This document shows positions 25,001 to 40,000 of a stretch of DNA of 64,000 bases, piece by piece. Below the pieces are notes generated by a model that was not told the DNA's origin, did no database searches, and saw nothing but the letters and a program-made list of their open reading frames with translations. How positions within the stretch are numbered: the stretch's first letter is position 1; each line of letters starts with the position of its first letter. Where the stretch lies: the NCBI GenBank assembly GCA_003586115.2, contig QVOM02000042.1, positions 33,589,721 to 33,653,720 on the forward strand. The letters run 5' to 3'. This stretch comes from Salvator merianae. Its lineage: Eukaryota > Chordata > Lepidosauria > Squamata > Teiidae. Both the position numbers and the translations under genes were made by a program.

Positions 25001-28000
25001 AAGTTTACATACAGAGAACCTCTGGATCAATCATCCGCATTTCTAGATAGAGCAAGGAAAGTTACCCATGCCTGACAACCTTGAAAACCATAGTCTGTCA
25101 GCATAATCAGTACCGCACTAGGCAATTTTCTGAATTCTCTTTTCAGTCAAAGCTCCAATGCAAGGAGAAAAGTTCTTTGTTTGCTTGTTTTACCGCACCT
25201 ATTGGACTTGACCAAACTCTACCACTGGCACACTAACACCTTGGCATCAAACTTGATTTAAGATTGAAGGCCTAAAAACCTCAGGGCTTCTTTCCCAGGC
25301 AAAGCCACGGCGTACTCCAGCAGCAGGAAATGTTCTCTGCCTGGCAATGCATCACTGCCAACAGCTATTATCAGCTTTCTCTCAGCCTATCTCCACTGCT
25401 CTGCTCTGGCCCACTCATGGTGCCACTGGTGCTGCCACCAGGTGCCTGCTCACTGTCCCTTTCCTTCACCTTCCCTAATGATGTATTTCCCTGATGACTG
25501 CTCACCACTGATTGGTGCTTGTTTGCCAGGTTTCCATGAACTCGTTTGGTTGGCCAGTCATAGCAGCCATCTCCTGGCTAGAATTGGCTATGTATCTTCC
25601 AGCCCCATCTGATTCAAACAGTAAGTCACCCTTGGAATGCTGATTTCCTGTCTGGGGAAGAAGTGCACATTCAGATGCTTGGGGACACTATAAGTCTATT
25701 TTTGGTATTTCTTGTCTGTCCCTTGAGTGTCGAGTGTCTGATCATACCATATGTACCATATCTCAGGGCTTGCTCCCAGTTACAGTTAATTATTCAAAGT
25801 CATGTCATGAAGCTTCATTTTTTGCATGTTTTCTGATATGGAACTTGCTGTGAGTGATTTTCAGGCTGAGGAGGGAGTTCTGCTAAAATCAACTAAATGA
25901 GAGAGGAATTATCAAGCACCCATGAGCAAATGCAAGCATTATATCAACATCTGCATTTCCTGCAAACCCTGAGGGGACATGGCATCTCTTCTGTGTGAAC
26001 AAAACACAACAAAAGAGAAGCCCTCGAGCTTTTAGACAAAGGGCCTGTTCGCACTTAGCAAGTGGTACATTTCAGCACGCTCGCTAGAAAGCAGGATTCG
26101 CACTTGCAAACAGCCCCAGCTGACCTGAAATCTACTGAAGGGCCGGGCCAGCAGGGCTGCACAGGCACAGTCTGCCAGTTTGCACCCCAGTTCGGACCTT
26201 GGGGTCCAGACCCTGGTGGCTTTTCAGACACAGGTTCAAACACAGAGCCTCTGGGTTCAAACATAGCTACCGAACTAGTGCACTCCCATTCACATTGTGT
26301 CCAGCGCTGGTCAGCATGCGGACTGTTCCAGCGCTGACAGGTGCGAAGACCCCTCTCCATACACGAACCCGACCAGCCCGAACCATGCTAGTTAGACCAT
26401 TATACTGTCGCAAGTGCGAACAGGCCCACTGTACTTGAAATACAGATGCACAGACTCCTAGGCCCTTTATGAACTGGGCCTTATTCCAGATTATATCCTG
26501 GAATAGGGGTATGCCATCTGCATTCTGGTGTGTACCGTGCCAGGCTCCATCCATATGGACATGGATAGCATATGGATAGCAGGTTCCTCTTTCCAGGATA
26601 TAATCCAGAATAAGACCAAGTGCAGAAAGGCTCCTAGATTGTTGCACGCTGACAATAATCCAAGTTTTATATTCAACAAAGATAATTTGGGTTAATTTTA
26701 GGCCTGGTACTGTGGAAAGGGACACACTGCCAGGAATATTTTGGATATGTGATCATTTGAGAGAATAGGCAACACTATTTAAAATCAGTTTGCCTGTTCA
26801 GCTGGTGATTGTCCTCAGTAAGCACTTCCAAAAAAATACTCCTGGCTCTCTTCGAGACTCTTCTCTATTTGCAAAAGGATAGCAGTCTGAAATTTCAACC
26901 AATATGAGTAAAAACCTACCTCCAACTTAAGGTTTTATGCATGTTGTAAAATCAAAGCTAATTCAACATTATTTCCCAGACAATTTGAAATGCTATGTTT
27001 GCTTGAAGTCCTTCTACAATTATAGGCTTTGTTGTTTCAAGAGTATATCCTTTATTCCTACCATAGAACCCAATGCAGTATACATATGGGTCTCAGGTGA
27101 TTACCTGACCAAGCACTGGTCGAGCCTTACTTAGGTTGTGTCTCCATTATGCACAAAGGCACCTTAAGTGAGGCAGGTTTCCATTACTCCCAGTGAGACC
27201 ACTAGTCCTGAGGGCCTGATTAGGCTGCATTTGTTGCACAATGGAAATGCAGCCTCATATGCAGAATTGTGCCATTTTCACATACTTTCGCTAATCCTAT
27301 ACTGTGTATACAAATATATAATACCTTCCAGCAAACACACTAATTTGATTGATTATAGGCAGTTCACTGTGGTAATTTTATTTAGCCACAGCATGTGTTA
27401 CCTGGAGGAGGAGGAGGAGGAGAGATCGATTCTAATTTAAAGATTATTTGATTTTTCTTCTATTCTCCACTGCCATCTTGTGGAATCCAAATTAAGCACA
27501 TTGGGTTATTTCTTCTGAACGATCAAAACACCCATAAAACATCTACTATTTAATTCATTAATTATACTATCTATAAACTCATGATTATGCTTTGTTTATT
27601 TTTCTTTACATTCACTTAGCTTTCATATTTGTCCACAAAATATATCTTGAGCCAGTTGACAATAATCTATTTAAATATAAAAAACATTTTTTTAAAAAAA
27701 AAAAGCCATACCCATTAGAGTTATTTTATGGCTGCAAAAAATCTAAGTTGGCAGTAGACTATGGCCATTTCCACACTATGTGGGCTATTCTGGCCCATGT
27801 ATCGTGTGGATCACTGAGTCTGAGCTACAGTGAGGCAGACTGATGCTAGCCTGCTCCAAGGGCTATCCACATTCAAAAACCCTGTTTCAGCCCAGCCCTC
27901 AAAGCTGGTGGTTAATTTCCAAAAACTGGGAATGATAGTTTCCAGACATTGCAGTTTCCGGCTGGGACTTTTTCCACATACACTGACCTCTAGCACCACG

Positions 28001-31000
28001 TCCCTGGGTTCTCCTTTGTGTGCTGCTGAAAAGAGCTCTCTATTCTGACCGTCTGCACACCCTTCATAGTCCAGAATACAGACAGTGGTTCACTTGTGGA
28101 CCATTTTAAAAAGGTTCACAGCCTAGACCAATGCACATAGGCCATACTATGGAAGGGCAGGGCTTCTTCAATTCCGTCCTAGTATGTGAAAAGTAACCTC
28201 CTGGACCCCTCCAAAGACCCCTCCTGGACCCCTCCGAAGAAAGGACCCATAAGAACATTTTACTAGCTAGTGTTTCTCTGGTGTGGTCTGTTTAAAAGTT
28301 TGCAAATGTACAAAATAATCTATTTAATATTGTTGCATTGCAGTCTTAAGGCAAGTTATTGAACTTTCCTTGTTCTGTACTAAACGGAAAGCATCTTAAT
28401 GATTCAAAAAGTCAGAATGGAAACATAACTTTATTGGTTCAGCTTCCAAAGTAATCAGTGGAAATGATTTAAGAATCCAGTGAATTTTAACTTGCTTGAA
28501 TAATTTGCTGACAATACAAAAATCCAGTGTTAAGTATCAACTTCTCCTATACATCTTATGATTAGGCACATCATCTTTATTAAACTTGTGCAATGTTTTT
28601 GATTTAGTCAAAAGTGACAGCTGATGGCCTTTGTGAACACTGTGCAAATGGCCCACAATTCTTTTCATTATGGGGCGTTCACAGGGCATTATTGAAACAG
28701 GAAGCTTTATATGAATATCACACACGCCATGAGGATTAATGTGGGCATAGTGTACAGGAAGCTTTGGAAACATCTTGGTGCAAGCTTCTGTAGATGCTGA
28801 GAAACATGGTCGAACTTTTGTGCAGTCCTCACACAACAGAAAGTAAGTAGGAACAATCCCTATCTTGGAGACTGTAGCATGGTATTAAAAATGTGGATAT
28901 CCTCAGATGTGGAAAGTGGTCCACTTATTACCAATAAAACTGGAATGCTTCTCTAACTGTAAACATATGGTATAGTAAATTGTGGGAGGTGGCAACAAAT
29001 GAGTTTATTACATTCCAAGTCCAGAGAACAAGAGGGGAAATGTCTAACCTTCATTATGAGCATATATGGCAACCACTTTAGACTTCATTCCATGACTAAG
29101 TCAACATCTAATTCCATCAAAAATTATAATTGCCTTATTAAAAGGTAAAGAGCAATGAAATTATAAACTATGTTTGATTATGGTGGTTTATGGATTATTA
29201 TAATGTCTGATCTCCAATGAGATGCTTGTATTGAAAATAGGAGGCTATTCATTGTGTTTCAAGCTAAAGGCTGTCCTGTTTTGTTTTCAGTTCTTTTCAA
29301 ATGGGTTAGAGGTCTTATGATTTTATTTTTTGAAAAATGAAATATATATGGTGGACACACACACATGCACATGCACACACACACACACACACACTACAAA
29401 GCCTGGAAATCTTCTAGATTCAGATGTATTAAGCATGAATACGTACTGTCTCTGCAATGTAAAGTTGCATAGAAATCCACTGAAGAATAATAGTGCTATG
29501 AATTCTTATGAAGTATTTAAGCATATATATACTTTTTAAGCATATATATTTTTAATTTATGTAATACTATTTTAACCTATTTGTCATCCCACCTTTTCAA
29601 TAATGGGAGAAGTTGCTCAAAATGCCATCAAAAAGGAAAACCCACAATTCTCCCAGAACTATACTGGGAATGCCAGACTCAGCATTCTCAGTACAGTCCT
29701 TGGATAATGAGTCAATATCACATAAAACTGTTATTATGGGAAATCTGACAATGATGCTGCATATCCCATAATTATTCCCCTTTCATAGATGTCTGCCAAG
29801 AGCTTCCAAAATAAAGTTGAATCATATGACTGGAAGTGTATAAAAATAACAAAGGAAGGCCACAGTCACACTGTAACCTGATAGTCCATCTCAGGGACAG
29901 ACAGGAAAGTCAGGCTGTTTTTGACCTGGAACAGGCTGGTCACACCTAATGTGACCAAAACAATGACAACCCCTGCTGAGCCTTCATGGCAAAGGTAAAT
30001 TTCAGGGTAGCACAGCAGGGGGGTGGCGGGGTTGGGGATGGTGGGGACATTGGTAATGGTTTGGTGCAACAGAGGGGTGTGGCATAATGGAGCGGGGGCA
30101 TAGCATGATGAGGTGGCATGTTGTGAGGACTGGCGTGGCAGGGGGCATGGCAGGGAGCAGTGCAGGGGGTGGCATGGCACAGTGTGGTGTGGCATGGAGG
30201 GGCAAAACGTACCTTTTATCCAGCTCAGCTCAGTTTGGTGTGGTGGCTACGGCTGTAGCTGCCACATGGTAGGGCATGGTAGGTTATGGGTTGATGGAGG
30301 CAGCAGCGGCAGCAGGGTGTGGGTGGCAGAGTTGGGCTCTTCAAGCAGCTCTGTGGGCACCCAGCAGTGACAGCTCATGTCATCCTGGAGGCTTCCCTCC
30401 ACACTGCTGCTGACCTGGCCTGGACCAGAGCCCTTTGCCTCCATCAATTCAGTGCTGGGATTATGTGGTGACAGGATAGTCCTGTTCCAGCCAGGAAAGT
30501 TCTCAGCAAAACCAGAAATGTGCTTTGGTGTCCTGGTCTCCAAGGCCTAAGACAACCTGTCCTTCTAAAATAGAAGATGTGAACATGGCCACAGTGGAGC
30601 AAGCGCCTGCCTGGCTTTCAAGTTATAGGATTCAACTTCATTTTGGAAGCTCTCAGCAGAGATCCAGGTGGGGGGAATTAAGACTGTAATTATTTGTTAC
30701 TTATGCTGGGGAATGGGGGCAGCAAGAAGCAATTGAAGGATCTTCTTCAGATGCCGCAATGCCTCTTGCCATCTGGAGACACCCTCTGCTCTGACACTAG
30801 ACGGTGCTCTGCTACTCTGTGCTGTGCCCTGGTAATAAACAAACATAAAACATCTCCATTTCAAGGGCTGTCAACATAAGAAAGATGGGTGGTTTGGGCT
30901 TATCTTCCAGTCTCCAAGGCTCTGTTCACATATTGTTAAATAAGAACATAAGAAGGTAGGAACATAAGAAACGCTCCATTGGATCAGACCATCTAGTCCA

Positions 31001-34000
31001 ATGGTCTGCTGTTGCAGTGGCCAACCAGCTCGCAAGGAAGCCCACTAGCAGACCATGAGCACACAACTTACTCTGCCTGCAATGCTCCCAACACTGGCCT
31101 TTGGAAGCAAGCCATCCCCTACTGCTCTCAGAGCTAATAGCCACTGATAGCTCTGACTCCTATGAATTAGTCCCAACCTTTTTTGAAGCTATCCAAACCA
31201 GTAGCCAACACCACATCTTACAGGAGCAATCCTGGTCTCCCAGAGGGCAGGGCAAGCTAACAGCTACACTCAGGTCACACCCATTCCCCACCCTGAGGAT
31301 CTGGAAGTGTGCGGCAAGAGAAGTGCAGATAACCCTATTCTCAGGGAGCTTCCTTGAAGAAACACTTTCTTGAGCTAGCATCTAGCATGTAGCACCACCC
31401 TGAGCAAGGAGGTAGGGCTGCAGCAGTGTGGACAGCCTCTTTAAGACCACTCAAAGAAAATGGCGTGCTTTGAGTTTTGAGCATCCTTATTTCAGGATCA
31501 TATGGAAACAATCCAAATTGAAAACCTTGGGGTTTTTTATGCCAGTAAAACATAATCAGGGTTCCCTCCTCCAAGAGGTGTATTCAGGCTACCATGCCTC
31601 CAAATGGTGACCTCCCAAGCCACCCTTTGGGGAGGGAATTCCTACCCATACTATGTCTTAGCTCTCAGTGGGCCCAGTCACATCTAAGTTTTGATCTAAC
31701 TTCAGTCCACTTTTGGATTGAAAGAACACATCAGCAAAGTGACTAATCATTATCTTTCCACATTATCTAACCCAAAGGTGGATTTCTTGAGTTAGATAAT
31801 GCTGAAAGAAAGCCTCTTATTACTTCACTGATGCGTTCACTCAGTCTGGAAGTGGACCGAAGCTGGATTAAAACTTAAGTGAAGCAGCCCAGTGAAGCAG
31901 CAATCTCAGCACTGCTGGGAGGGGAGCTTTCAACTTCTCTGTTTTGTTTTCAGTAAACAGCACAGGCTGCCTTGAGACTGCAAGAAGCAATGGGGGATCT
32001 AAACAACATCCCACGATTGCCCCTTGCCACCCCCACCAGACATGAGGAGCATTCCTGGGCTTACCTTGACATCCTGTGAGCTCCTTTTGGTGACCACATC
32101 ATTCGGGGGTGCTGGAAGCCAGGCAAGGGCCTGCCCAGTTCCTGTTGCTGTTTTCATGCACTTGACTGGCTTCATAGTCCCAAACAACATGATCACAAAA
32201 GGAGCTCACCAGATGTTGAGGTAAGAATTGCTATTACGGGAAACCCAGCATCATTGCCAGATTTCCCTTCATAACAATATTATGGGTTTTCGAGCAAGCA
32301 ACATGAGACTATACTGGGAATGCCACAGATATACATGGCATTCTGCTATAGTGCCGGGCAATAGAAGGGAACGCATCTGGAAGGGAAGGAGAGAAAGCAA
32401 GAAGTGATATAACCTCATTTCCCTCCCCTCTTTTTTGTTCTCTCCAAAAGTCTCACAGCCAGTCTGACTGGAAAAGGCAGGGGGGAAATAATTCGTGAAA
32501 AATGGCAGTAGCATCTTGGAACTGCTGCAGCCTTCTAGCATTTACACAGAGCCTCTATCAAGCTGCCGTCTTGAATGTGCTTATGAGAACCAAAACACAC
32601 CCAGCAAGGATTACTAAATAGGGTTAGGGTTAAGCTTTCCAGTCTCGTTATAAAAAACGATCTGCGTGACTATTTTTATCAAGGCATTGCAAAGGAAATT
32701 AAAGTAAAATCCTTACTGCCTGTAGCTTGAAGAAACTTTAGGCAGCTTTTGCATGATGGTGAAAGCAGTGCAGGGAGTGAAGACTGCTCCTGGAAGGATC
32801 TTCGCTGAGTTGCCTCAGTGCACACACCTGCCACTGCTCCCAGCAATGAGAACCAGGGAACTTCCATTTCCCAATTCATTGTTTCCATCCGGGGGCTTTT
32901 TACAGAGCACTGTGAAATGGTAAGTCTGGACAGCATGGGGGGAGACAACAATGGAAAGGGCTGTCAAAGCTCTTCATATGGCTCTGCCATTACAGCACTC
33001 CAGTGAGTGCTAACAGTGCAGTAAGTGCTGCCAGGGCACAGGACAGTCTGTATTCTGTGTCCTGGGAACACCCTTATGGTGCAGTGGGGAGAAGTGTGAC
33101 CCTTCACCACCAGATCAAACCCACTGTATCACAAGGTCTCGGGTGGGTCTTGCCTTATATGTTTTAGATAGAAGTGAACTGGGCTGGGAAACCTTAAAGC
33201 AGATGTTCATCTTCATACACTCAAATGGATACCTTACGAAAAATATAAACTGTACCAACTGGTGTTTTTAGAATAGCTCTATGTAATAAGAGGTTTTGTT
33301 TTGTACTTAATAAAATTTTAATAAAAAAAATATATATACCTTGTGGAGAGGAAACAAAGACAACATCAGTAGGCACATCTAAATATATACCAAAATATAG
33401 GTCCAATGAATGGAGTTGATCCCTATATTGCTGGGACAACCAAATGATGGATTGAGTTTTTCTGTGCTGTGATAATATTTTTGAGCCTTTGTTACACAGA
33501 GGCTCAAATACTGAAGTAACACTTTAAGAGCAAATAAATTTTCACAAAACTAATCCAGGTATACAGCCCATTGAGAAGTGTTGCATTGATGATGGAGACT
33601 ACCCATGTTCCAATAGGGATTAACTATTTTCTACATAGCATCTATTCAAGAGAATGTCTATCATCTGAAGAAACATTCTGCTGAAAATAATGCAGAGCAG
33701 ATGCAGAACTCCTACAGTCATTTTCATCTCTAGCTATAAGAGCAATATCACACTGCCATTTTGAATAGAGTATATTGAGTGGGTCATTAAATCTGCAACC
33801 TTTTCAAAAAGGAGGAATGAGAACAGCACTAACCACTGAGAGTACGTTCCAGCTCAGTACTAAATGCGATAAACATACAGAAAAGTTTTTATGGTTAAGT
33901 GATGACCTACCAATTTCAATTGGAAGATCTGTGATCAGGTTATTGCACAGCTCTAGTATTCTCAGATCCTGAAATAAGGCAATGTAGGTTGGAATGGTTG

Positions 34001-37000
34001 CGATCTTGGTATTGTTTATGTGCCATTCTTTCAGGTGTGTTTGTTCTTTCAGTGAATCAGGGAATTCCTAAGAAGAGAAATTCAATAAGTTATTATTAAA
34101 AGGTGTGCCCAGAATTTGAGGTGTAAACCAATGTTACCCAAAGTGCAATTGCAATTCCATTATTCTTTTCTTTCAGGTATTTCACATGTCTTTGCAACAG
34201 TATCATAAATAATATTTTCTGCTCTTGCGCAAGGATCTTATCAATTATCAGTGGTGCTGACTAGCACAAACCACTGTGTTCCCCTTCAACATGCATACAG
34301 ATGCAGATTGCAAAAGGAAAAATAGGAATTTGTAAATTTCAACACGTTAACACACATATACATGATATATAATATTACTGTATGTTTAGGATCCAATTAG
34401 ACATATTGGAGATTCATAATCAGATTTCCCATTTCTATCTTTAAATCTGATGTAAAAGCAATTGCAAGATGATGATCTAAAAGATCATTTGTAAGAGTAC
34501 AGGGCTCACCATTTTTATTGTACATAGCTTACGTAATGTAAATCACCTCTGTGAAGAATATCTCTATTTTAATGTGAAAACATGAGAATTTTCATCAGGA
34601 AAATAGAACATAGCAAAAGATTCCCCATCCATTTGAGGCTTACTCCTGTTTAAGAGCCTGCAGTTATTGTTAAAAGATATTTAAACAAATGGTAGAACCA
34701 ATCACTGAAATGCAATATGTCATTCAATTTTGCCCAGCAGCACTTTTAATACAAAGCAACACTACAATATTTTATTGTAAATTGTTCTTAAGAATGTGCC
34801 CTCACAGAATTAATTCATACAGAATTACAAGATAGCTTCCACTGAACAGAAACAGCAACTATTTCTTGTCAGAACTCATAACCACCAAAATATAAATACA
34901 TTCTTGTCTTCTATTGCTGGAATAACTAAGCAAAAATTACTGTATCCATTTCTATTCAATTGACAACAATGTTAGGTTCACCCTACAAGTTTAGAGTTTG
35001 CAGAAAGCAAAACACTTTTGAAAAGTTAAAGGAAGAAATTGAGTTAAAGCATATGCAATAACATCTTCCGTAGAAAAGGAAGAAAACTATAAGCTGAATT
35101 ACAAATTCAGAATGCCAGATCTCAGAATGTAGAACGTAGGCATTTTTCCCAAATATCTCCTCTTTGTCCACATCTTCATTGGTGCCACAACAGAAACAGG
35201 GGGAGACACATCTGCCATAGTGTCTTCACTGCAGTCTGTTGGGGGCTCAGTTAAGGGTGGTTCTGCACTGACTGGTATACTGGACCAGTAAGCATACCTG
35301 GGCGGAGCCTCCCTTACACCACACCAAGTTGCAGAAAGGAGGCTCCTAGTACTCTTACTGGTCCAGTACATCTCCCTAAGATACCTCCTCAGCTCCACGT
35401 TAGCTGTGCAAGCCACCTTATGACCTTTCTGCACTTAACTTAATTCTGGATCAGTTGACTCCATAGTCCTCTTCAGGGCATCTTTTGTCTGCACATTAGT
35501 ACAGATTAAAGAGACTCTACCTCCTGCTAGTACACTCCATCTGCATCAGACATAGGATGATCGAGATCAGGAGGCTCCTGATCTGGATCACTGGTAGGCC
35601 TGATTAAACAGGTCCGCCAGTGTACCAGCAGTGGATGATCCTGATCACGGAGGGCTACAGAAGGTGTACACCTCCATGTTCCAGTTTACCAGGGGACCCA
35701 TTTCGGCAGCACAACAAAGCACACCACCAAAATATGTTGAAGCTTCAGAAGTCAGCTCCAAAGCTCGTGTGAGCTTTGGAGCCAGCACAGGGGCTGGGCT
35801 AGAACATGCCATTGCCGTGCAGACAGTGATGTCCCAGTTCAGGCCTTCCTACAATCCAGACTGAAGGGCATCACTTGATTTGGAACTGCTGATCTGGATC
35901 ACAGCAGTTAAGTGCAGGAAGTCGCCTAAGACACATCTTCACCTGTGTACAGGTTCAGCAATCCTTTGCGTCAGTAGTTGCCATTTTACAACACCACGGT
36001 GTAACCCAATGAGCATGAGGAAATGATTTGATAGTTTGCTAAGGTGCTACCACCTTGCCCCAGACATCTTGGTGGGGGAATATGTCAAGACTGCTACCCT
36101 AGGGACCTACTAAAGACGTCTGGGCACCATAGTGGAGACCCAAACTTTACCTCTGATAAACATTCCCTAAAACATTTTTGAGATGCAATTCTAGACCTAG
36201 AAATCTTAAAGCTTTTAGTGGGTTTGTATATTTTCCTCCTTAGAACTGAAAACAAAAATATTAGAAATACTTTTGTACAAACCCAAAGGCAACACAATAT
36301 TCCTGTTTCTATTTCTGTACATGGATAAATAAGGAAAGGAAGAAAATAATAACAACAAAAGCAGAAGAAAGGAATTCGGGAAGAAGTTTAAAGGACACTA
36401 GAAAGCCTATTATAAATGGCTTTTCAGAATTATGCTTGCTACCACAGATATGGTTATTTGCAGGCTTGTATGGCATTTTAATGCTTGGTTTACAAACCAG
36501 CTTATGATAGGAAGTGAAATTTACACAGGCATCCTTTTGGCTCTTCTCTCAGTTCCTTCATGCTCTTCAGTAACCTTCAGTCACCACACAGGAAGCTGAT
36601 AAATTGATCCACAGGGACAGCCACACAGAAGTCTAGCCTTCGTATTTAATAACAAAGTAGAAGAGTACTATATGTAGAATATGTACTATGTACATGAACT
36701 GTGTAAAGGAAAGGAGTTTGCAATGATCTTCTTACAAGTGTGCCAGCAGTGGCCCCATAGATCAGCACTGCAGGGAATGGGGTGGTTCAGGAAAATCAAA
36801 AGGAGGATTCAAATAAGACCCTCACATTTTGTTTGCCACCCTGCAGTCCCTATCCATAGGCCACCAGTGATTTATGGTGGGCTGGCTCTACTGTCACAAG
36901 GGCGAACATTTATTGACGGTGGATGTAACCAAAACATAGGCTGTTTCCACACGTACCTTCAGTGGACTGTGAGTCCAGGGACCTTTTCGCACTCTCCACC

Positions 37001-40000
37001 ATAGAATGTTCACCAGCAAACATTCCATGGTGTAACAGAAATTGCAGCATGGCAATCATTCGCTCTGTGAGACCTGGAACATCCCAGCAACAAGCTTCCA
37101 GCATTCACAGTGTGAATGCTGGTGGCTCACACCATGACAGTGGCTGGGGCAACTTCAGGCCACTGCCATGGCGAGCAGGAATGTGGCATGACTGTGCAGC
37201 CACACCACGCCACACAGCATTTGCACCCAGAAGATGGTGCAAACACTGTGTACTGGGAGCAGTACAGCTGCTCCCAGTACAGCAGTGGAGCACGATTTTG
37301 TGGCCCACAGCTAGTAGCAATCGGGAATAGCTGTAGCCTGCTTCCAGTCACAAGGTCTTCCATGTGGTGCAGATGCACTTCACTAGTGAGCATGCAGACT
37401 CTCACTAGTGAAAAGTGCAAAAAGGCCCCAGATCAGCTGGAGCTGTCCACCAGCTGATGCAGTCCATGTATCCTGGTACAGGGTCACCTTGTTGCACCAC
37501 CAAAATGGATCCCCCAGTAAACTGGACCACAGAGGCATGTGCTTTCTGCACTCCTTGATGGTCTGATTTACCACCAGCTAGAACACTGGTAGACCCTTTT
37601 TAAACAGGTCCACCAGTATAACAGATTAGACAGCCATTTTGAGCTACCTGATCCAGTCTACACTCCATCCATAGCAGGCAGAACATACTAGCAGGGGGCA
37701 TGGCCTCCCTTGGACTGTACCAATGTACAGAAAGGAGGCCTTTGGATCCCTTTGTATACCAGTTTTCTGAGTAAGTGCTGAAACATTCATATTATCTCCA
37801 ACAAAGGGCCACCAGAAGACCTTTTTATTGAAGCCAATTTCAAAGTTAAGGGCCCTCAGGTAGCATGCCTTCTTGCCAGCCAAGGTAGACTGCCCAGCTT
37901 ATGGTGGCAATCAGTGGTAGCCCATGCCACAAGGGCAGTGAGGAAGTGACACAAAGCCAGTGGGGAAGCCTCTGTTTGATCTATTGGGATAAAACAGTTT
38001 GGAGAAATTAAAGGGCAACTTCTAGTTCAAGGTTCACTATTTCTCCACTACCCCAGAGCTCCATGGTGCCAATATTCCAACCAGTACTGTGGGCCTGGAT
38101 CTAATGCACTTTTTGATTTCTTACAATATCCCATAATGGTACTATGTTAGGGGTACTGCGGGAAATTAAAATTGTGATTAGTAGTAGGCCATAAAAAGAA
38201 GTCAATGTAATCCTGAGCAGATGCCCAAGAATTCCAAGTTCTGATGCTAAACTATTTTAGGGGCATGAGAAACACTGCAGGATGGTTCCTTCCTATACTT
38301 CTCAGCAGTACTGGAAGCCCCAACATACTTCTGACCACCAGTGTTAATCCTGGTGGAGAAAGATGGACATGAATTCCCCTTTGTTTCAACTGAGCTTCCA
38401 TTACACTAGCAGTCACAGGAATGAAACTGTCTGCAATGGTGGCTATGTGGCTAAAGGAAACAATTGCTGAGTTCCTTGATCTCCATTCTTTATCACGAGG
38501 CTCAGCATCACATGATGAAAAATGTTGATGAAATCACAAAAGAATGCCAACCATGTCAATTCTAACCACACCATATCAGCAGCAAAAAGTGACCAAGGTT
38601 TGTGCTTAAAACACTCTTTTCTTGAGATTTTCTGACAATCTGATCAATTAAATGTACCAGAAAGAGAAGGGTTAAGTAGAGAAAACAATCCTATGGTAAT
38701 ATCCAGTGGGATGATAACTTACTAGGTTATCCCACGAAGTTATATTGTGATCCTAACCCACAAAGTTATACTGAAGTCTATTGAAGTCAGTGGGCCTCAG
38801 GACACCTGACTATGGTGGCTGCATCTACACACAGTAAAAAAATTAGCAGCTTAGAGATGGTAACTGCCTCAGGCTTGTCAATCAATCGATCGCTCGATTG
38901 AGCGATCGATTGATCTATTTATACCACCTTTCCAAAGAAAACTGCTCAAGGTAGTTTACAAAAAAAAAAATAGAAAAAAATCATTATTGCAATATAAAAT
39001 ACATGATTAAATTACTAAGAAACTGCTGAGTTGACCCTGGCCTTATTCCCCTCTGCAAGTGCAGACCAGACTCTATGTAGGCAAAACCACCCCACCTCTA
39101 ATCCATATTAAAGGTAAGAATGATCACTTCTAAATGCCTTAGTAGGATGGGAACACAATCTGCCACATCCTAACACCTCTAAGCTGTCTATATAATTCAC
39201 GTTGTGGTCAATGGGATGATGGCAATCACTAGGACAACAGAGCCATGACACACATATTCCATCCATTTAGATATCATACTTACTGTCCACTGCTCTCCCG
39301 AAAGCAGAAAACTGAATTTGTTTCGTTCCTCCTTTGTTTCCTTCAACAATGCAATCTTCTTAATGAGTGTTGAATTCTTTTCAACCTTATCCAAAATTCG
39401 GTTTGCGTCTATGAAACCATTATTCAGATACGCAGCTTGTGGAATGCCTTTTTTCCTGCACTCTAGGATAATGTCCCATTCTTGTCTGATCCTGAAAGAG
39501 TACAAATAAAAGCATTTATCTTTCCTCTCCCTAACAAAATTTGAAGTAACATTGTGCTTTGAAGAGTTCATTCAATTGTCGGAAAAGCTTGGGTCAGGGT
39601 CAACTCCATCTCTCTAAACAATGCATTTTAAAATCATGATACAAGGAATAATTGTGTACACAACAGAGAAAAATGAATACTGTATTGTATGTGTACTCTC
39701 AAGTTCTTTGAAGTAATGTTGTATGCCTGGGAGGGAGAGTATTTATGAGTATAGGACAATAATAGGAGACAAAGGACTTGTTTGCGCTTGCCTGTGTAGA
39801 ATGGTATATTTATACCATTCTGCTCTAGAACAGACCCCACAGCACAGTGACCATCCACACTGCGAGGGCTGAAACAGCCTGGAAACAGCCTTCCAGCGCT
39901 CAGAGTGCGAATGCTGACCTGTCTGCCATGACAGTGGCCACAGACATGTCCGGGCCTGCCATTGCAACTGGGGACACAGTACATGACTGCACAGCCACAC

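Noticed and set aside
26055..26725. Several 80-150 codon frames on both strands
   Set aside because: They fall within two MITEs and their GC-rich interiors; no protein similarity recognised.
29330..29539. Frame with Cys/His/Thr repeats
   Set aside because: Translation of the CA microsatellite.
36962..37457. 97-122 codon frames on both strands
   Set aside because: By-products of the nested MITE interior.
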